Notes: generated from the letters alone by a model not told the origin. A stretch of DNA of 49,693 nt from Branchiostoma floridae (GCF_000003815.2 NC_049982.1:32203458-32253150), one strand, 5' to 3'; positions 36,281-48,970 are shown, counted from the stretch's first letter. Numbers and translations are program-made.

Positions 36281-38312
36281 AAAAGACTATACTTCCCACC
36301 AACCCATGACAAAGTTTTGACACCACATCCTAACGTAACAACCCAGCGATGGCACTGAAACAATATTTCCACGTTTTCAAATAGCAGTGACAAAGAATCT
36401 ATGTCTGTACCTGTATCGTTTGAAATATAATGTGCTATAAAAGATATTCTAGTGCGGGTCGTGTTGTCCTTGAAATATTTTGAAGGCATAACTTATTTCA
36501 TTTCGCTGGAAGGGAAATTTTCATGAGTCCTTTTGTTCTGTTGATGTTCCCTTCTTTATCCTAATAAACATGCCCCTAGGATCCACCCAACGCTTCCCTA
36601 ATTATTGTTTTCACCACCTGAGCTCGTACCTGAAACTGTCTAAGGCCACAGCAAGTAAATTTTATGGATGACATTATCGCGCTCATTAATTTTTCCCTGA
36701 TTTTGAAAAAAGAATCAAGTTTTGTTTCCCTCCTGAGATTGTGAACAGAAAGAACCAAAATGGAAAGTATATCATGTGGTAGCCTTGACTGTACTTACAG
36801 AAGTGAAGCCATGACCGTAGCTGTAGAAGTTAAACTAGTTTGATACTAATAAAAGTGGCACCAATATAGTAGCCATAGCTGCAGTTGTCAACTTGATAAG
36901 TGATACCAGTCTGCCACACTACTGTGCACTTCTTGAAAACAGGAATAAAAGACCCGTTGTTTGTGATACCATGTTTTGTCGCTTCATTTCTCCAAGGTTT
37001 TATATCTTGTTATTTTTACCCTTCTTGTATTCTTTAGTCTGCAGAGGATACCATCCATAAAATTTGCTTGCCTAAGAAGTGGCAAGAATTTAATTATGCA
37101 AGTTATATCTGATTTGCATAAATGCAATCTAGTTATGTCATCACTAAAGCTACCTACTGACCAAAAATCAGGACAATCCCTTCTTGAGTTAACCTCTTTC
37201 AAACAATTTAATGCAGTTCCAACAAAAGAGCTGCTAGGTGGCTCAAACCTTTGTCACTTCTTCCCGTTCACAAAAGCTATGTGTCACTCTAATTTGGTAA
37301 AATCGTCAAGAAACGATATTTGTTTTAACTACTGTGGAGACCGTTGAGCACTCGTTGGGACCTTTGAGCGCTTGGTCATAGCTGGATCGCCCACCTCTTT
37401 ATAACCCCTTCTTACTTGGACGGCGCTCTCGCCGCGCTCTCTCTGCGACCTAAGACCTTTTTGATTTCATTCTGAGAATCTGATTTTATTCTGAGAATCT
37501 CAACCAATGAATAGATAAATAAGATTTGACAGATCGCTCAACGAATCTCGCTTAACGCTTTGTTTCATTTTCAGTCACACTATTACATTTTGCTCTTCAA
37601 TCGCCTCTGTCGGTTTAGTCAGACAAATCATCTATCGTTCATTTTTGGGTTATTGGACTTAGTACACCGGTACTAATTTCTCATTCGAAACCCACATTCG
37701 AAAGATTACACATGAAACAAAAGGACCCACAAGACAATGGCTCAACTGTCGTTGAACTGGCTGTGAGACATACTGATAGGAACCTGGCAATATCACTATT
37801 TAAATGGAATCACGCACAATCAAAACAAAATAAGTTTGCAATTTTAATAAATCATATCAATTCAAGACGACAAACAATACCAATGTTGCGATGGTGCCAA
37901 AATCTCTGTCACAATTGTTACACGACATTCCTATACCGCTACACTAATTTTGAAGTGTCACTATTTACTATCATCATGTATAGATATGATATGATTTGTG
38001 ACATTATACAAGGTCAACTTGGGCAATGGCTGAAGCCACATTAGTAATTCCGTGGAGATGTGTGCACCGCTTAAAGTACCGTTCGATACATTGTCCAAAC
38101 TCAAACCACTTGAAAACGGATCCCAGTGGCTGTAAGAGCTAGCACCTCTTTATCAATGCGTTTGAGATGCAATTTTTCTCACGTCGTTGTTTTTATGCCA
38201 CTTAGAAATTTCCTACCGTTTCCATGTGCATGAAGGTATTCAAATTTTTGTTATCGAAAAACAAGGTTCTAATGAGCTTTCTTTTGTTTCACAGATAGTA
38301 CGGTATTGTATA
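36281..38312. other. Intergenic, no gene seen
   Basis: AT-rich. Plus-strand frames at 36976-37347 and 37712-38044 lack recognisable motifs. A short direct duplication, attctgagaatct, occurs twice near 37470-37500. Confidence 0.4.
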
Positions 38313-38525
38313 GTACTGTAGATGCATTTAAGTTCGCGGGGGTTTAATTTCGCGGTAGCGGGAAAATGGACTTTTCGCGGTGGTTTTAATTTCGCGGTAG
38401 CACCATGCACTGCAGTCTTATGCTGTTATGGGAAAATGTTCGCGGTGGTTTTAAATTCGCGGTGAAGCGACCGCCGCGAAAACCGCGAACATTAATCCAC
38501 CGCGAACACTTCTGCATTTACTTGC
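38313..38525. mobile_element. TTCGCGG-type MITE, second CpG-rich copy (opposite orientation)
   Basis: Starts tactgtagatgcatttaag then ttcgcggg and ends cgcgaacacttctgcattta. The interior matches the reverse complement of 18908-19101 block by block (cggtggttttaaattcgcgg, gcaccatgcactg). It carries roughly twenty CpG dinucleotides in about 210 bases. Confidence 0.8.
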
Positions 38526-38799
38526 AATATTAACATTAACGTTATGTTTCATTGAAGTATAATATGATATATTACAGTATAGTAGAACGTTATTATGTAT
38601 GTTTCTTTGGACAATAACACCTTCATAGAAAAAAAACAGCAAAGACTATCTATTTGTCTTGTCAGATTGACCGTGTTTTCATTTCACTTACAGGTGATTC
38701 TTGTTGGGTATCTTTATGTGCCATATGTTATAAGATTTGATAAATGTTGTTCAATAAGGATATAAGGTGTTGTAAGTGTGTGAAAGTGTTCAGTGACCA

Positions 38800-38894
38800 T
38801 AATCACACATACAAACACCACGCACACATACGCTCACACACATACATACAAAAACACATACATATATAAAAAAAAAACATATCTGCTGAAGCAC

Positions 38895-38977
<83 letters not shown>

Positions 38978-39045
38978 AACGCACACACACACATGCACAC
39001 AAACACACACACATGCACACAAACACACACATACACACACGCGCT
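38800..39045. repeat. CA microsatellite
   Basis: A pure (CA)n core at about 38899-38961, flanked by interrupted CA units with ta, aa and gc. All open frames across it are repeat artefacts. It lies just before the second assembly gap. Confidence 0.97.
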
Positions 39046-39092
39046 GTCTGTGATTCTCTGTAGGTATGACACGAGAATTGTTTTTTGTTTAA

Positions 39093-39244
39093 NNNNNNNN
39101 NNNNNNNNNNNNNNNNNNNNNNNNNNNNNNNNNNNNNNNNNNNNNNNNNNNNNNNNNNNNNNNNNNNNNNNNNNNNNNNNNNNNNNNNNNNNNNNNNNNN
39201 NNNNNNNNNNNNNNNNNNNNNNNNNNNNNNNNNNNNNNNNNNNN
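39093..39244. other. Assembly gap (152 N)
   Basis: 152 N. The odd length suggests an estimated rather than placeholder gap. It sits 50 bases beyond the CA microsatellite. Confidence 0.97.
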
Positions 39245-39731
39245 TTGTGATATTAAATGTTGCGAAAACCTGGACGAGGCATACGGAGTCCCCTTCCCTG
39301 ACGTCATGTTTCGAAGGCAATCAACCACCAATGAGTGAAGTCCTGTACTTGAATGAGAAAGAAAGAAAAAAGTTTGAAGGACCAGAGCTGTGCATACATT
39401 GATACAAAACGAAACAACAACAAAAAAGATTTTAACGATGTTTATCAACGGTAATACAGTAATGGGTTTCGCAGGCTTAAATACATGACTAGCAGTTATA
39501 GTTTTGTATTTAGAATTAAAAAAAATATGTATGAACTAGATAGACCGACGTACTATTCAAATTATAGATTGTTTAAAAAGAAGCAGTTAAAAGTCCTTCC
39601 GCACCAGCTGGTGCATAGGGCGGCGCCCATCTCCATTTCAGTAGCCCTGGGCCACACAACTTTTTGCAATCACTACAGCAGGGGCTAGTCCACTGGCAAT
39701 GGAGTGTGTTCAACTTCCATACTCTTTCCCG
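39245..39731. other. Intergenic, possible transposon flank
   Basis: A short frame at 39485-39688 runs through caccagctggtgcataggg and cggcgcccatctcc. Nothing here is firmly identifiable, although a palindromic caccagctggtg is present at 39603-39614. Confidence 0.3.
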
Positions 39732-39735
39732 ATAC

Positions 39736-39903
39736 TCTCCAAGCAGAGGTTAGGCTCCGGCTGTTTTTGACATTTTTAGGAGTTTTTATCGGGCTCTCTA
39801 TTTTGTACTGTTTTGTTGATGTCTCACGGAAGCGAATAGAAAGCCCGATAAAAACGCATAAGAAAATGTAAAAAAAAAACCGAGCCTAACCTCTGCTTGG
39901 AGA
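39736..39903. mobile_element. Foldback MITE (168 bp) with 4-bp target duplication
   Basis: The outer 22 bases are a perfect inverted repeat (tctccaagcagaggttaggc... and its complement). Pairing then continues with mismatches through tttttatcgggct.tctatt, leaving a loop of about 32 bases. ATAC flanks both sides (39732-39735 and 39904-39907), as expected for a target-site duplication. Confidence 0.85.
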
Positions 39904-39907
39904 ATAC

Positions 39908-41240
39908 TTCCCCGAATGCTAAGTGCTAAGCACAGAAAGCAGCATTTTTACCAAGTCTTTGGTGTGACTCGGAAAGAGACATGCCAAAAAATCTAGACTG
40001 CGTCATGATAAAGACTTTCGGTTGTGGTAGACATATGGATGCAGTTTTAAACCTGTTTCTAATCATTTACATATATCAAATCTTACAATTGTGCAAAAAA
40101 ATGGTATTCTCTCAACAAGCTATGCAATGATAAGTGAATGTATATTTTTGCGGCCCAGAAAATCGTTTTATTGGTTTGACATCCAGGCTGCAAAGTAAAA
40201 TAAAACTTCTTACTCGCAAACTTTACCTAAAACCAGGGAATGTCAATACGCAACAACTTATACGGACTTATGTACGCACTCGTGTGAACCCACCCTAAAG
40301 TTATATGTTACTCGTACCTTGTACATACTGGCAACATGACATCATAGTCATATGTATTCAAAAGAGTCGAAAAATGTAATAATTTCAGACGCAAGATTTG
40401 AAATCTGTAATCATATCTAGAAGTATCTGGATAGATTTAGATAAACGCAGATAAAGATAGATAATCTAGATACAAAGAAGAGCAAAGCATACAGTTAAAA
40501 TTAATGTGCAAAATGTATTTTGCATTAGGTACACTAAAACGCACCCATCAAATCGACTCCATCCAAGCTGCAATAAAATGGGATAATGACAACGTTGTCT
40601 CTGTTCGCACGAACTTTCATTTTTGCTGGGTCAAGTTACCATTGATCATACATTTTAGGCCACATGTGTTCTCTCTATTGGACTCATTGTTAGGAATTTT
40701 TTCTTTGTTTAGATCGCCTTTTCATTTCTACGGTCAGTCGAGCGGTGGCAATACAATTTCTAAAGCTTCAAAGATCTTTTTTCATCTTTATGTTCAAAGA
40801 TGTGTGTTTTTGTGTGGTAAATATTTCTAGAGTGACGCGCGTTGCGTGGATAGTTTCTGAATCGCGTGACAAACTGGCGACTATGTCCGCTTGGCGAGCG
40901 TGCCCGGAAAGCTGTGCTCGTCTCAGTTTTACCGGTTGGAGACCCCAGCGGACCCGTCAACCGATCTGATTGAACCAAAGATCTCCCGTAACTTGTACCG
41001 TACACGGTCTGCTCTCAAGCCGCATAATAGAGAGGGTAGCGAGGGTCAGCGGCCCACAACAATACACCATCCGACACCGCTATAAAAATGGACAATGTTA
41101 TTGTGTGCTCATTTTCACCCCATCACGCTTCTACCGTCTCTATCTCCGCTCCTGTCTGACCAAGCGGTGTTTGGCTAATATTCTCGGCGTCACACAATCT
41201 TTACTGGTCCTAATATGATTTAAGCATAACAAAAAAATTT
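39908..41240. other. Intergenic, no gene seen
   Basis: AT-rich, including a run of agata/tctaga words at 40418-40475. Frames around 40504-41218 overlap one another in several registers and show no motif. Confidence 0.4.
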
Positions 41241-42480
41241 AAAAAGGGAAAATTCCGGCCCCGTCCGCGCTTGGTGGGCTGGAGCCCCGGGCTGGCGGCC
41301 GTATTACCGCGCAAATGAAGCGAGTATGTGAAAGGATTTGTTCCATCGCATTGGCTTCCAAAAGCTCTCTTCCCAAATGTCTGGCAGGCACTTAGCGCTT
41401 AATAAGCAGGCTCGACTTGAAAGCCCTACAGCGTCTGAACAGGCGTACAAAGATGAGCCCTTTCCTGCTCCCTGATTTTCTCTTCATTAGCCTGCAGTTA
41501 ATTCCCACTCGGATTGAATAACTCGGCTCATTCTCTCCCCGATATCCCCAATATTATAGGCGCTAAGTACTGGGGCGATCCCGAGCGCCGTGGAGACGCT
41601 AAGTACGCCGCGATATTGGCTTCATTGCGCGAGTAGGTTTTCACCCGAGGTACTTGACAGGGCTGTTAATTTGGCATTTCCTCATCTCGACTCCGCGGAT
41701 TCACGTCATAAATCTGAGCAGCAAGAAAGATCACGGATCCGCGGAGCTAATTGGTGCAGCCTCCCCCCATCCCCGCCGTACCGGATATCCAATATGTTTA
41801 TGGAGGAGTTAATAGTGAACTAATAACGTATGAGATAATCTCTTACATAAAGCTCTTTTAGCCCCGTTACAGAGCTCACTTAGACAGAGTGTCATCAAGC
41901 GACGGGAGAAAGTTCCCGGTCGGATTTACCCTCTCTAAAAACATTACAAATAATAGGTTAATTGCCGGCGAATTGTAATAAAAGAAGGAATCAGATCAAA
42001 TTTATGTCCCTTATTGGTACTTTTTATCTCGGTTGCTGCTTTATGGAAAAATCGATAGATACCAATTAGCTTCAATTAGGATAGATAGCGGAGCGAGTGG
42101 GAGGGAATATTGGCAATCCATTTGGTTTGCGTGCGCCGCTCGGATCCAATGTCCAATGTCATTCCGTTCGGAATAGGTTGAGCGCCGTGCACTGATGTCC
42201 GGAGAGACAGAGAGGAGAAGGGGAGGGAATACACACCGAGCTCACACAATCTGCTCCGCCAGTAAACACGCGATAAAATGGCGCAGTAAAAAAAAGTCAA
42301 GACGAAATAGAGAGACGAAGTAGAATACCCTCTACAACAGGGTTTTTTTGATTAAGGAAATTCGATTGGACGCGGGTCAATATAGCCCTGCCCCTGGTCT
42401 AGCGGCTGGGGTAATACATGGTCAGATTTGGCGTGTGGAAAAGGGATCGAATGTTCACCAGCGGCACTGAAATAACGGTT
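41241..42480. promoter_or_regulatory. Low-repeat block, candidate enhancer region
   Basis: Sharp change from AT-rich DNA to even composition. It has words such as cttagcgcttaataagcagg (41391 on), cattagcctgcagttaattc (near 41488), ggcgaattgtaataaaag and agataccaattagcttc. It resembles the blocks nearer Hmx and lacks repeats. It lies 15 kb downstream of Hmx, so long-range regulation of Hmx or of the next gene is possible but unproven. Confidence 0.3.
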
Positions 42481-42730
42481 GAGCCACCGAGGGTCAAACT
42501 GCGCTTCAGGACTTATTTGTACATGGCGAGAGACGGGAGAGTGGCATTGGTCAAACGGCGACTGGACAGCTAGCCATGTCCGGTGGGCAGAGAGAGACTA
42601 TTCAGCTGGCCTGGACTATCTGCATCTGAAACGGCGATACCCACATACGTTTATTTCTCGAATACCCAATTGGCTATACACAATAATCCCTTTACATCGA
42701 ACTTCAAGAATTGAAATGTTATTCTTAACT

Positions 42731-42802
42731 TAAAGTTTTCTTTTGTTTCGCTACCTTATAAGAATTAAAGTTTTTTGTTTTGTTTCGCTACCTTATAAGA
42801 AT
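42731..42802 (+). repeat. 35-37-bp tandem duplication
   Basis: taaagtttt(c/t)ttttgtttcgc... ending ccttataagaat occurs twice in direct succession (42731-42765 and 42766-42802); the second copy has two extra bases in the T-rich part. Confidence 0.9.
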
Positions 42803-43860
42803 TATTTTTCGGAAGGACCCTCTAACTTTGGTTTGTCTAAGTTCTGAATAGCTATTTCTGATGATGTCTATCCGAACAAAACACAAGAATCTGGAAACAA
42901 AAGATTTTGCAAAAGTTGTCACAAAATAAACACTTTAAAAAAATAAACAAGAAAACAAAAACTTTCACATCAATAATATTTCAATTAGATTTCCCATTAT
43001 GTAATATGTAACATAGATTGTTTTGCATTGTTCTACAGAAACGTAAAAAAATATCATAGTTAAAGATAGTAATTGATCAAGAAATCAAGGGTAGACAAAA
43101 TGGGGAGAGTTTATCTCTTTAGTAATGTGATTATACAATATGCAAATATCGTGTTTCTATACTTATTTGTAAATAGATTACATGGATAGGACCATGAAAA
43201 TTGAAAAAAAATTTCAACTATTATTTTCTTCCAGTATGTAGTTGTGAAAAACATTTTTGAAAAAAGTTCACATTTGTAGGTCCAGGAGAAGTAAAATGAA
43301 AAATGATTTCTTTTTTCATATGATAACCTTTGAACTTATAATAGTAGCTTGAAGCTAGGGCGTGTTTAGTACTAATATCAGTAATAAGTTTGATTTCGCC
43401 CAGGGCCTAGCTGTAAGAGGTAAACTACATGTATCTAGCGTAATGCAATAAACTAAATGATTGAATGAATAATATCAACAATTTATCCCCAAATGGCAGA
43501 TATGTATAGATTGTGGAATTTTCCCTGAAATTTGACTTGTTCAATGTCAACCACCACTCTACAAGCGCTGTTGAAGACTTTTTCGGTCAGTTTGTGCAAT
43601 TTTTCACCCCCCCCCCCCCCTCTTCCTATTGCTTCGGTAATGATTAAGGAGTGTCTCGGCTGGAAGCACAGCGGAGAAAAACTTATGGAGGGGACGCGCA
43701 TTTCGCGTATGGAAATGGCGCTCATGATTAAGCTTTTGAAAAACGTTGCCAGTACCATGCCTGGAGCTATGTGCGCAGATATGATGCCGCGACAGCCATA
43801 AACGAGAACGTCTTTACAAGAGATCTACTCGTAAAACCTCAGCTGTCAGAAAGGGAATCA
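42803..43860. other. AT-rich intergenic DNA with a poly-C run
   Basis: Low-complexity AT-rich sequence and a run of C at 43606-43620. No gene recognised. Confidence 0.4.
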
Positions 43861-44560
43861 CAGCTCATCACTCAGGCAGACAAAGATGAATTCTGAAGCG
43901 CCACATTGAATTATTAGGACGGTGATTGCGGAAAAAGAGCCGCCACCTGGGAGCGCACAGTACAAATAAGGCACATCAAACTACAACAATATCAATTGGC
44001 GGTGTTGAATGCCATGATAAATTAGCGCCGCGTATCGCTGCATAGGGAGGTGACACGGGAGCCCCACAAGTACACATTCCAGGCACTTATGTCCAGCTAG
44101 GATGTTAAATAACGTGCCATAGCCTGACATGCCATTCATTTTGCTTGCAATATGCCTCTATTGGCATATCATTTCGGCACCTAATGGGCCCACTTGCAAG
44201 AGAAGTAGTTACAATTCATGTCCGCGTCGTAACGATTTCTCTTAAGCACTGCCTGTATTTTACGTTCGATATGGACATGCACGGACATTTATTATTTTAC
44301 GGCCGCTATAATATTTCGCTCTTGGAGTGGGCTGCCTGGCGGCATGAACATGAAGTAGGCACAATGGCGGTAATTCAGGCAATCCCCGAGCAATTTGGGC
44401 GACTTGGGTAGCAGTTGATGTATTTACAGCTAGGCAGGGAGCTTCCACCCACGGCCCGCTCGCAGGCAAGGAATTCAAATTAAAAGTTTTCCCGTTTGCA
44501 ATATTAGCAGATGCGTTAAGGGGAAAAGGACGTGGAAATTTTAATATAACGGGACGCGCG
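43861..44560. promoter_or_regulatory. Low-repeat block, candidate enhancer region
   Basis: Even-composition stretch with gaattattaggacgg, aatatcaattggcgg, gataaattagcgcc, cacctaatgggccc and a CACTTG at 44191-44196 (complement CAAGTG, the core reported for HMX-family binding). One hexamer is expected by chance, so its value is only as part of the block. Confidence 0.3.
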
Positions 44561-44906
44561 CTGTGCGTTTGGAGACGGCGGGGTGCTAGGAACCAGTGCC
44601 TGCGGGGGTACAGAAATGGCTCAGATTAGTACAGCATCAATATATATATAATAAGGCAGACAAGAGTCTAGTCCAAATCCCGAGTTTTGAGTACTTCCTC
44701 CCTGTATGGCTCCGGGTCATTTGAAGTAGGCATATTTTCCGAAGTGCCGTCTAAGTTTTTTTCACCGCCCAAAGCGGCAAGAAGAGTTCATCATTTCCGT
44801 GCTTGACTGTAATCAGTTCTCTGTGAACAACACAGGCGGGAAAACTCCGTCCCAGAGCTGTCGCTACTGCGGTACACAATAGGTGCTGGGCGTACACATC
44901 GGTACA

Positions 44907-45380
44907 GGGCGGCGCGCTGACACCTTAACTGATACATCTTCATGAAATAGATTTAAACCAACAATGCGCTAAAAAAATCTAGCGCAAAAAGGACACGTTC
45001 TTATTGTTGAAGGTAATGTTTTCCTTGTAGTTCGAAAGTAACATTAGTTTTATGGTATATGTATGTTCCAGGGCGGCGCTCTTAACTGATATATCTTTAT
45101 AAAATAGATGGATTTAAACCGACAATGCGTTGAAAAAATTGAAACCAAAATGGAAACGTTCTTGTCGCTGATTTTTTTCCTTATAGACCGAAAGTAACAT
45201 TAGTTTTATGGTTTATGTATGTTCCAGGGCGGCGCTCTTAACTGATATATCTTCATGAAATAGACAGATTTAAACCGACAATGCGTTAAAAGATTTAGAA
45301 CATAAAGGAAACGTTCTTCTAGCTGAAGGTAATGTTTGCCTTGTAGTTCGAAAATAAAATTAGTTTTCTGGTTTATGTAA
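44907..45380 (+). repeat. Degenerate ~160-bp tandem repeat, 3 copies
   Basis: Units start with gggcggcgc at 44907, 45071 and 45227 (spacings 164 and 156). Each contains ttaactgatayatctt, gatttaaacc.acaatgcg, gaacgttctt-like and aagtaacattagttttatgg blocks. The copies differ by substitutions and small indels, so the array is older than those in the ferlin introns. Confidence 0.85.
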
Positions 45381-46752
45381 GGTGGAATCATATCGAAACA
45401 ATAGTTTGACACATGCTTGAAATGTCTATCTTATTCTCAGCTTTCCGTACATTGATGGGAGCCAACTTTAGATCAATGTTGTGAACGGTTGTATACAAGA
45501 ATTATGCAGTCATCAAAAGTATACAAAATTTTAGAAAATGAGCATCTTTCGTCGGGCCTGATATCGTGTCTTCCACCATATTGTGAGAAATTATTATTTC
45601 TTACAAGTACAAGTTAGCCTGGTTGCCATCCTATATTCTCCATACTTAGTATAGGTACCCCGGTAAACTACCTAGGGTGGCACATAGACGCATATAGTGT
45701 AGACGTAATGTTACTGTTATTGGTGTTACCCCCACCCAGTTTACATATTCTACTGCCATACCTGGGGTGCCAGACATTTGTAGGAACTACCGACGTGTTT
45801 TTCTTTTCCATACTGTGATTCAATATGGAATTCCATGGCGTTTAAAAAGTATTACCGCTGTGAATTATATTGTACCTTGGAATGGGGGCAGGTTCTGAAA
45901 CCCTTGAACAATTAACTCACACGAACATCTATGGGAAGAGAGAAACGCCCATTTTGTGGTATCATACCGGTGTGGCATTTTTGGTATGTAAGAACTTCGG
46001 CAACATCAACTCTCATAATTCCACCGGATGCCATAATACCGCCACATGAGAAAAACACATTAATTAACAATGATTTCAAGAGATGTATCAATGCAGCACC
46101 AGTAATACTAAGTGTACGCTTCAGATTTTTAGGTGTTGAAGACAACTTTGAGAAGGCTTCTATAAGGATTTATTTTTGATGTGGCAGTATTATGGCACCT
46201 GGTGGAATTAATGGCAGTTGACACTCCCAGTCAATTATGAATGACAAAAAAATATTGGAAATAAACGGACACTTCTAAAATCAACCGGATTGTTTAACTG
46301 TACGCGACATGAATATGACATGAATAAATAAATACAACACAACATGACACAACAAAGTAAATACAAACAACACGCGCATGTTATCTTTAAGCCCACAAAA
46401 GTAAGCTCACAAGCTTCAGACTATATTCACAAACTATGAATCTGTGAGACAGAAAATTTATAAATACGAATTTTGCATATGATTTATGATGTGACAATTG
46501 TAGTGATTTTGCTGGAAAGACACCAGCGACAAGATTGCATGAAGTATCGTTGAGAATTACAGTTGGTGTGAGCTGTTCAATTTGACATGGCCGACTGCGG
46601 TTGCGGTGGATCATACCTGAATAAACACCAGTTTGCGGATAATCTTTTGTGAAAGGTGAGTGCTCTCTTTTTTGCTTCTTCCTTTGTCTACAATTTCGAA
46701 CGAAAACAAACCATCATTTTTGACATTTAGTCCAGCTACTTACGGAACATTT
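45381..46752. other. Intergenic, no gene seen
   Basis: AT-rich. Overlapping frames on both strands at 45912-46179 have no recognisable motif. A simple tail-like aataaataaataca at about 46323-46336 may be another retroposon end. Confidence 0.4.
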
Positions 46753-47280
46753 AATGAATGAATGAATGAATGAAGACCTTTATTGTACATATATACCCAC
46801 TGGGTTAAATACAGGTCGCAACAAAACAACAATTGACAGATACATGAAATATATACAATATCTACCAACACAAAAATCCTATTCTACTAAATGAGTTCGA
46901 CTTATTCTCGCTTCTTTAAATTTGTGATATAAAAAATGAAGGAACAGATATGTGTTACAAGCAAAGATTTGTCTAAGTTCACAAGGAATGTGAATTGGCC
47001 TGCATTGCTCAGATGTATGAAGTGGGGAAAAATACATTCTATAATTAAAACGTTCAGCTCTCTCTTTGTTGTATAATCTACATTCTACTACAAAATGCTG
47101 TTAATCTTTTACCCAGATTACAATATCTACATATTCCCACTTCCAGTGCGGTTATGTCCTCCGATTTCAATGTGTAATTTGTGACGGCTGATTCGTAGGT
47201 TAATAGCAACAGATGAAAAATATGATCGATACATTTAACCTCCCCGCAAACGAACAACAACAAAACAAACTCTTGGGACA
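46753..47280 (-). mobile_element. LINE 3' end, copy 1 (frame-shifted)
   Basis: The minus strand ends in a (TTCA)n tail preceded by CAATAAAGG. Upstream, one frame reads ALEVGICRYCNLG and, after a frameshift, another reads QHFVVECRLYNKERAERF. Together they restore the C-x2-C ... H-x4-C spacing seen in the neighbouring copies. This is typical of the C-terminal end of non-LTR retrotransposon ORF2 proteins. Dead copy. Confidence 0.6.
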
Positions 47281-47283
47281 TAT

Positions 47284-47645
47284 CAATGAATGAAGACCTT
47301 TATTGTACAGTTTTGCCCAACCGAGCTAAGTACAGGTCACAACAAGTCAGGATATATACATATAAAAGTATCAAAAATCTAGTCTAACACAAAAGTTCGG
47401 CTTCTTCTAGCTTCTTGGTAATGGTGAAAATGTAGGACTGTATGGGTTTCGCTATTGTCGGTTTGTCAAAACGCATGAGAAATACAAACTTGTCAGTGCT
47501 ACTCATGTGTCTAAAATGAGGGAATCTACTTTCTATATCACTGAATAGAGTATTTCTATCATTGACATACATATCGCAATCAACAGTGAAGTGCACTTCT
47601 TCTTCTACCATGTTTGAAGTACAAAATTGGCAGACTCTTTGTCAA
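47284..47645 (-). mobile_element. LINE 3' end, copy 2
   Basis: The tail (ATTCATTGATA, CAATAAAGG) lies directly against copy 1. The reading frame includes RVCQFCTSNMVEEEVHFTVD then CDMYVNDRN and later FSDIESRFPHF. The frame is open for about 85 codons before the stop at 47384. The 3' UTR shares cctgta(c/t)tta.c and gaagccgaac blocks with copies 1 and 3. Confidence 0.65.
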
Positions 47646-48233
47646 TAAAGCTGATGCTATGATAATCACGTGATCTGAACATATACTGGTTCACGTCCTC
47701 TCCACGCATGCGCAGCCTCACTATGAGTAACGTCACAACTTCTTCTCAGCAAGGTTAGATCGGATAACTTCAATGGAGGCGAATATTCATGGTTATCATA
47801 GAGAAATCTTTATTGACACGACAAAAGAAGTTAGCATTGAAAATGATATCTATTTGGCCTTGTTATGTGATCTATCAATAATGGCATACGTGTACTGTTA
47901 ACTTAGACATGAATAGACGTTTTCTTATTTATTTATTGATCTTATAGGATGGACTAATTTCCAAGGGAAATGACATGATATATTGATTAAAAAAAACACG
48001 ATAGTGAAGATAGGCAGCTAAAGACATAGTGCAAAGATATGTTGATGAAAAACTCCTTTTTGGTATCAGAAAGCGATATGGAGAAATTGTATGTTCTATG
48101 ATCGCATGCATAGTTGGACTGGTCCGTTTGTGGGTCTTGAATCACATTGTTTCAGGAGAACAACGTGTTGTCGGGTCAGCTGTTGCACATACCAATATCA
48201 CGGAGTGAACTGCTTACCCGACGAGATTGTACG
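47646..48233. other. Intergenic, nothing recognised
   Basis: Mixed AT-rich sequence between LINE fragments and the pogo-like MITE. No gene, no repeat match. Confidence 0.4.
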
Positions 48234-48235
48234 TA

Positions 48236-48409
48236 CAGCAGAAGCCGCTTAATTGCACGGCCTATTTGCCAGTGAATTTCGTGCAATCATCCGGGTGGTG
48301 CAATAATGCGAGGTTATCTAGCTGGACCACACCGGTTTGGGATTCAGGGATTCCGTGTAGTTAGCAGAAGTGTGCGTTAATCCGATGTGCAATTAACTGG
48401 CTTCCACTG
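48236..48409. mobile_element. pogo/Tigger-like MITE (174 bp) with TA target duplication
   Basis: Ends CAGCAGAAGCCGCTTAATTG and, in reverse complement, CAGTGGAAGCCAGTTAATTG form a terminal inverted repeat of about 26 bases. TA flanks both sides (48234-48235, 48410-48411). The interior repeats the word gtgcaat. CAG ends plus TA are the pogo-type signature. No transposase, so it must have moved in trans. Confidence 0.8.
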
Positions 48410-48520
48410 TACGTACTACACAGGGCATAGACCATTGTGCAACATTCCAAGGGTATAAGACACAAATGACATAAAAATTGGAATTATTTGAAATTGTAGA
48501 AAAATACACTCTCCTTATGT

Positions 48521-48970
48521 GATTGTAATAGTCTTTATTGCACATTCATGGCCTATCGGGCTAAATACAGGCATATAGATACAAAAGGTCGTAATACGGT
48601 ACACATGGTTTCTAAAACTAATCTAAAACATGGGTTCTAAATCTAGTCTAATACACTTGTTCGGCTTCTTCTCGTTTCTTAGTAATGTAGCGAGTTAAAG
48701 CTAGCTTGCTAATGTAGATAGTTAAAATGTAGCTTGAGATGTGTTTATATAATGTAGGTTGATCAACACGCATAAGAAAAATGAATTTTTTTAACACTAG
48801 ACAAAGATTCAAAGTGAGGAAACTTTCCTACAATATGGGTAAAAAGGATATTTCTATCGTTACTATATAAACTACAATCTAGCAAAAAGTGGGATTCATC
48901 TTCGACCTTGGTCAGGTTATAGAACTGACAGATTCTTTGCTCCAGAGGTGTGTTATTGAACATCAAACCA
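48521..48970 (-). mobile_element. LINE 3' end, copy 3
   Basis: The minus-strand frame reads TPLEQRICQFYNLTKVEDES then HFLLDCSLYSNDRNILF, then GKFPHFESL. It is closest in motif order to copies 1 and 2 and to the plus-strand fragment near 19.3 kb. The second cysteine of the C-x2-C pair is Y here. The end carries CAATAAAG and a short simple tail. The frame continues upstream to 49086 but that part is not recognisable. Confidence 0.65.

Noticed and set aside
37712-38044. 110-codon plus-strand frame
   Set aside because: No recognisable motif; composition matches its AT-rich surroundings.
44191-44196. HMX autoregulatory site (CACTTG)
   Set aside because: A single hexamer is expected many times by chance in 50 kb; similar words occur elsewhere (for example about 3752 and 6949), with no enrichment near Hmx by eye.
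45912-46179. Overlapping open frames on both strands
   Set aside because: No motif and each opposes the other; treated as chance.
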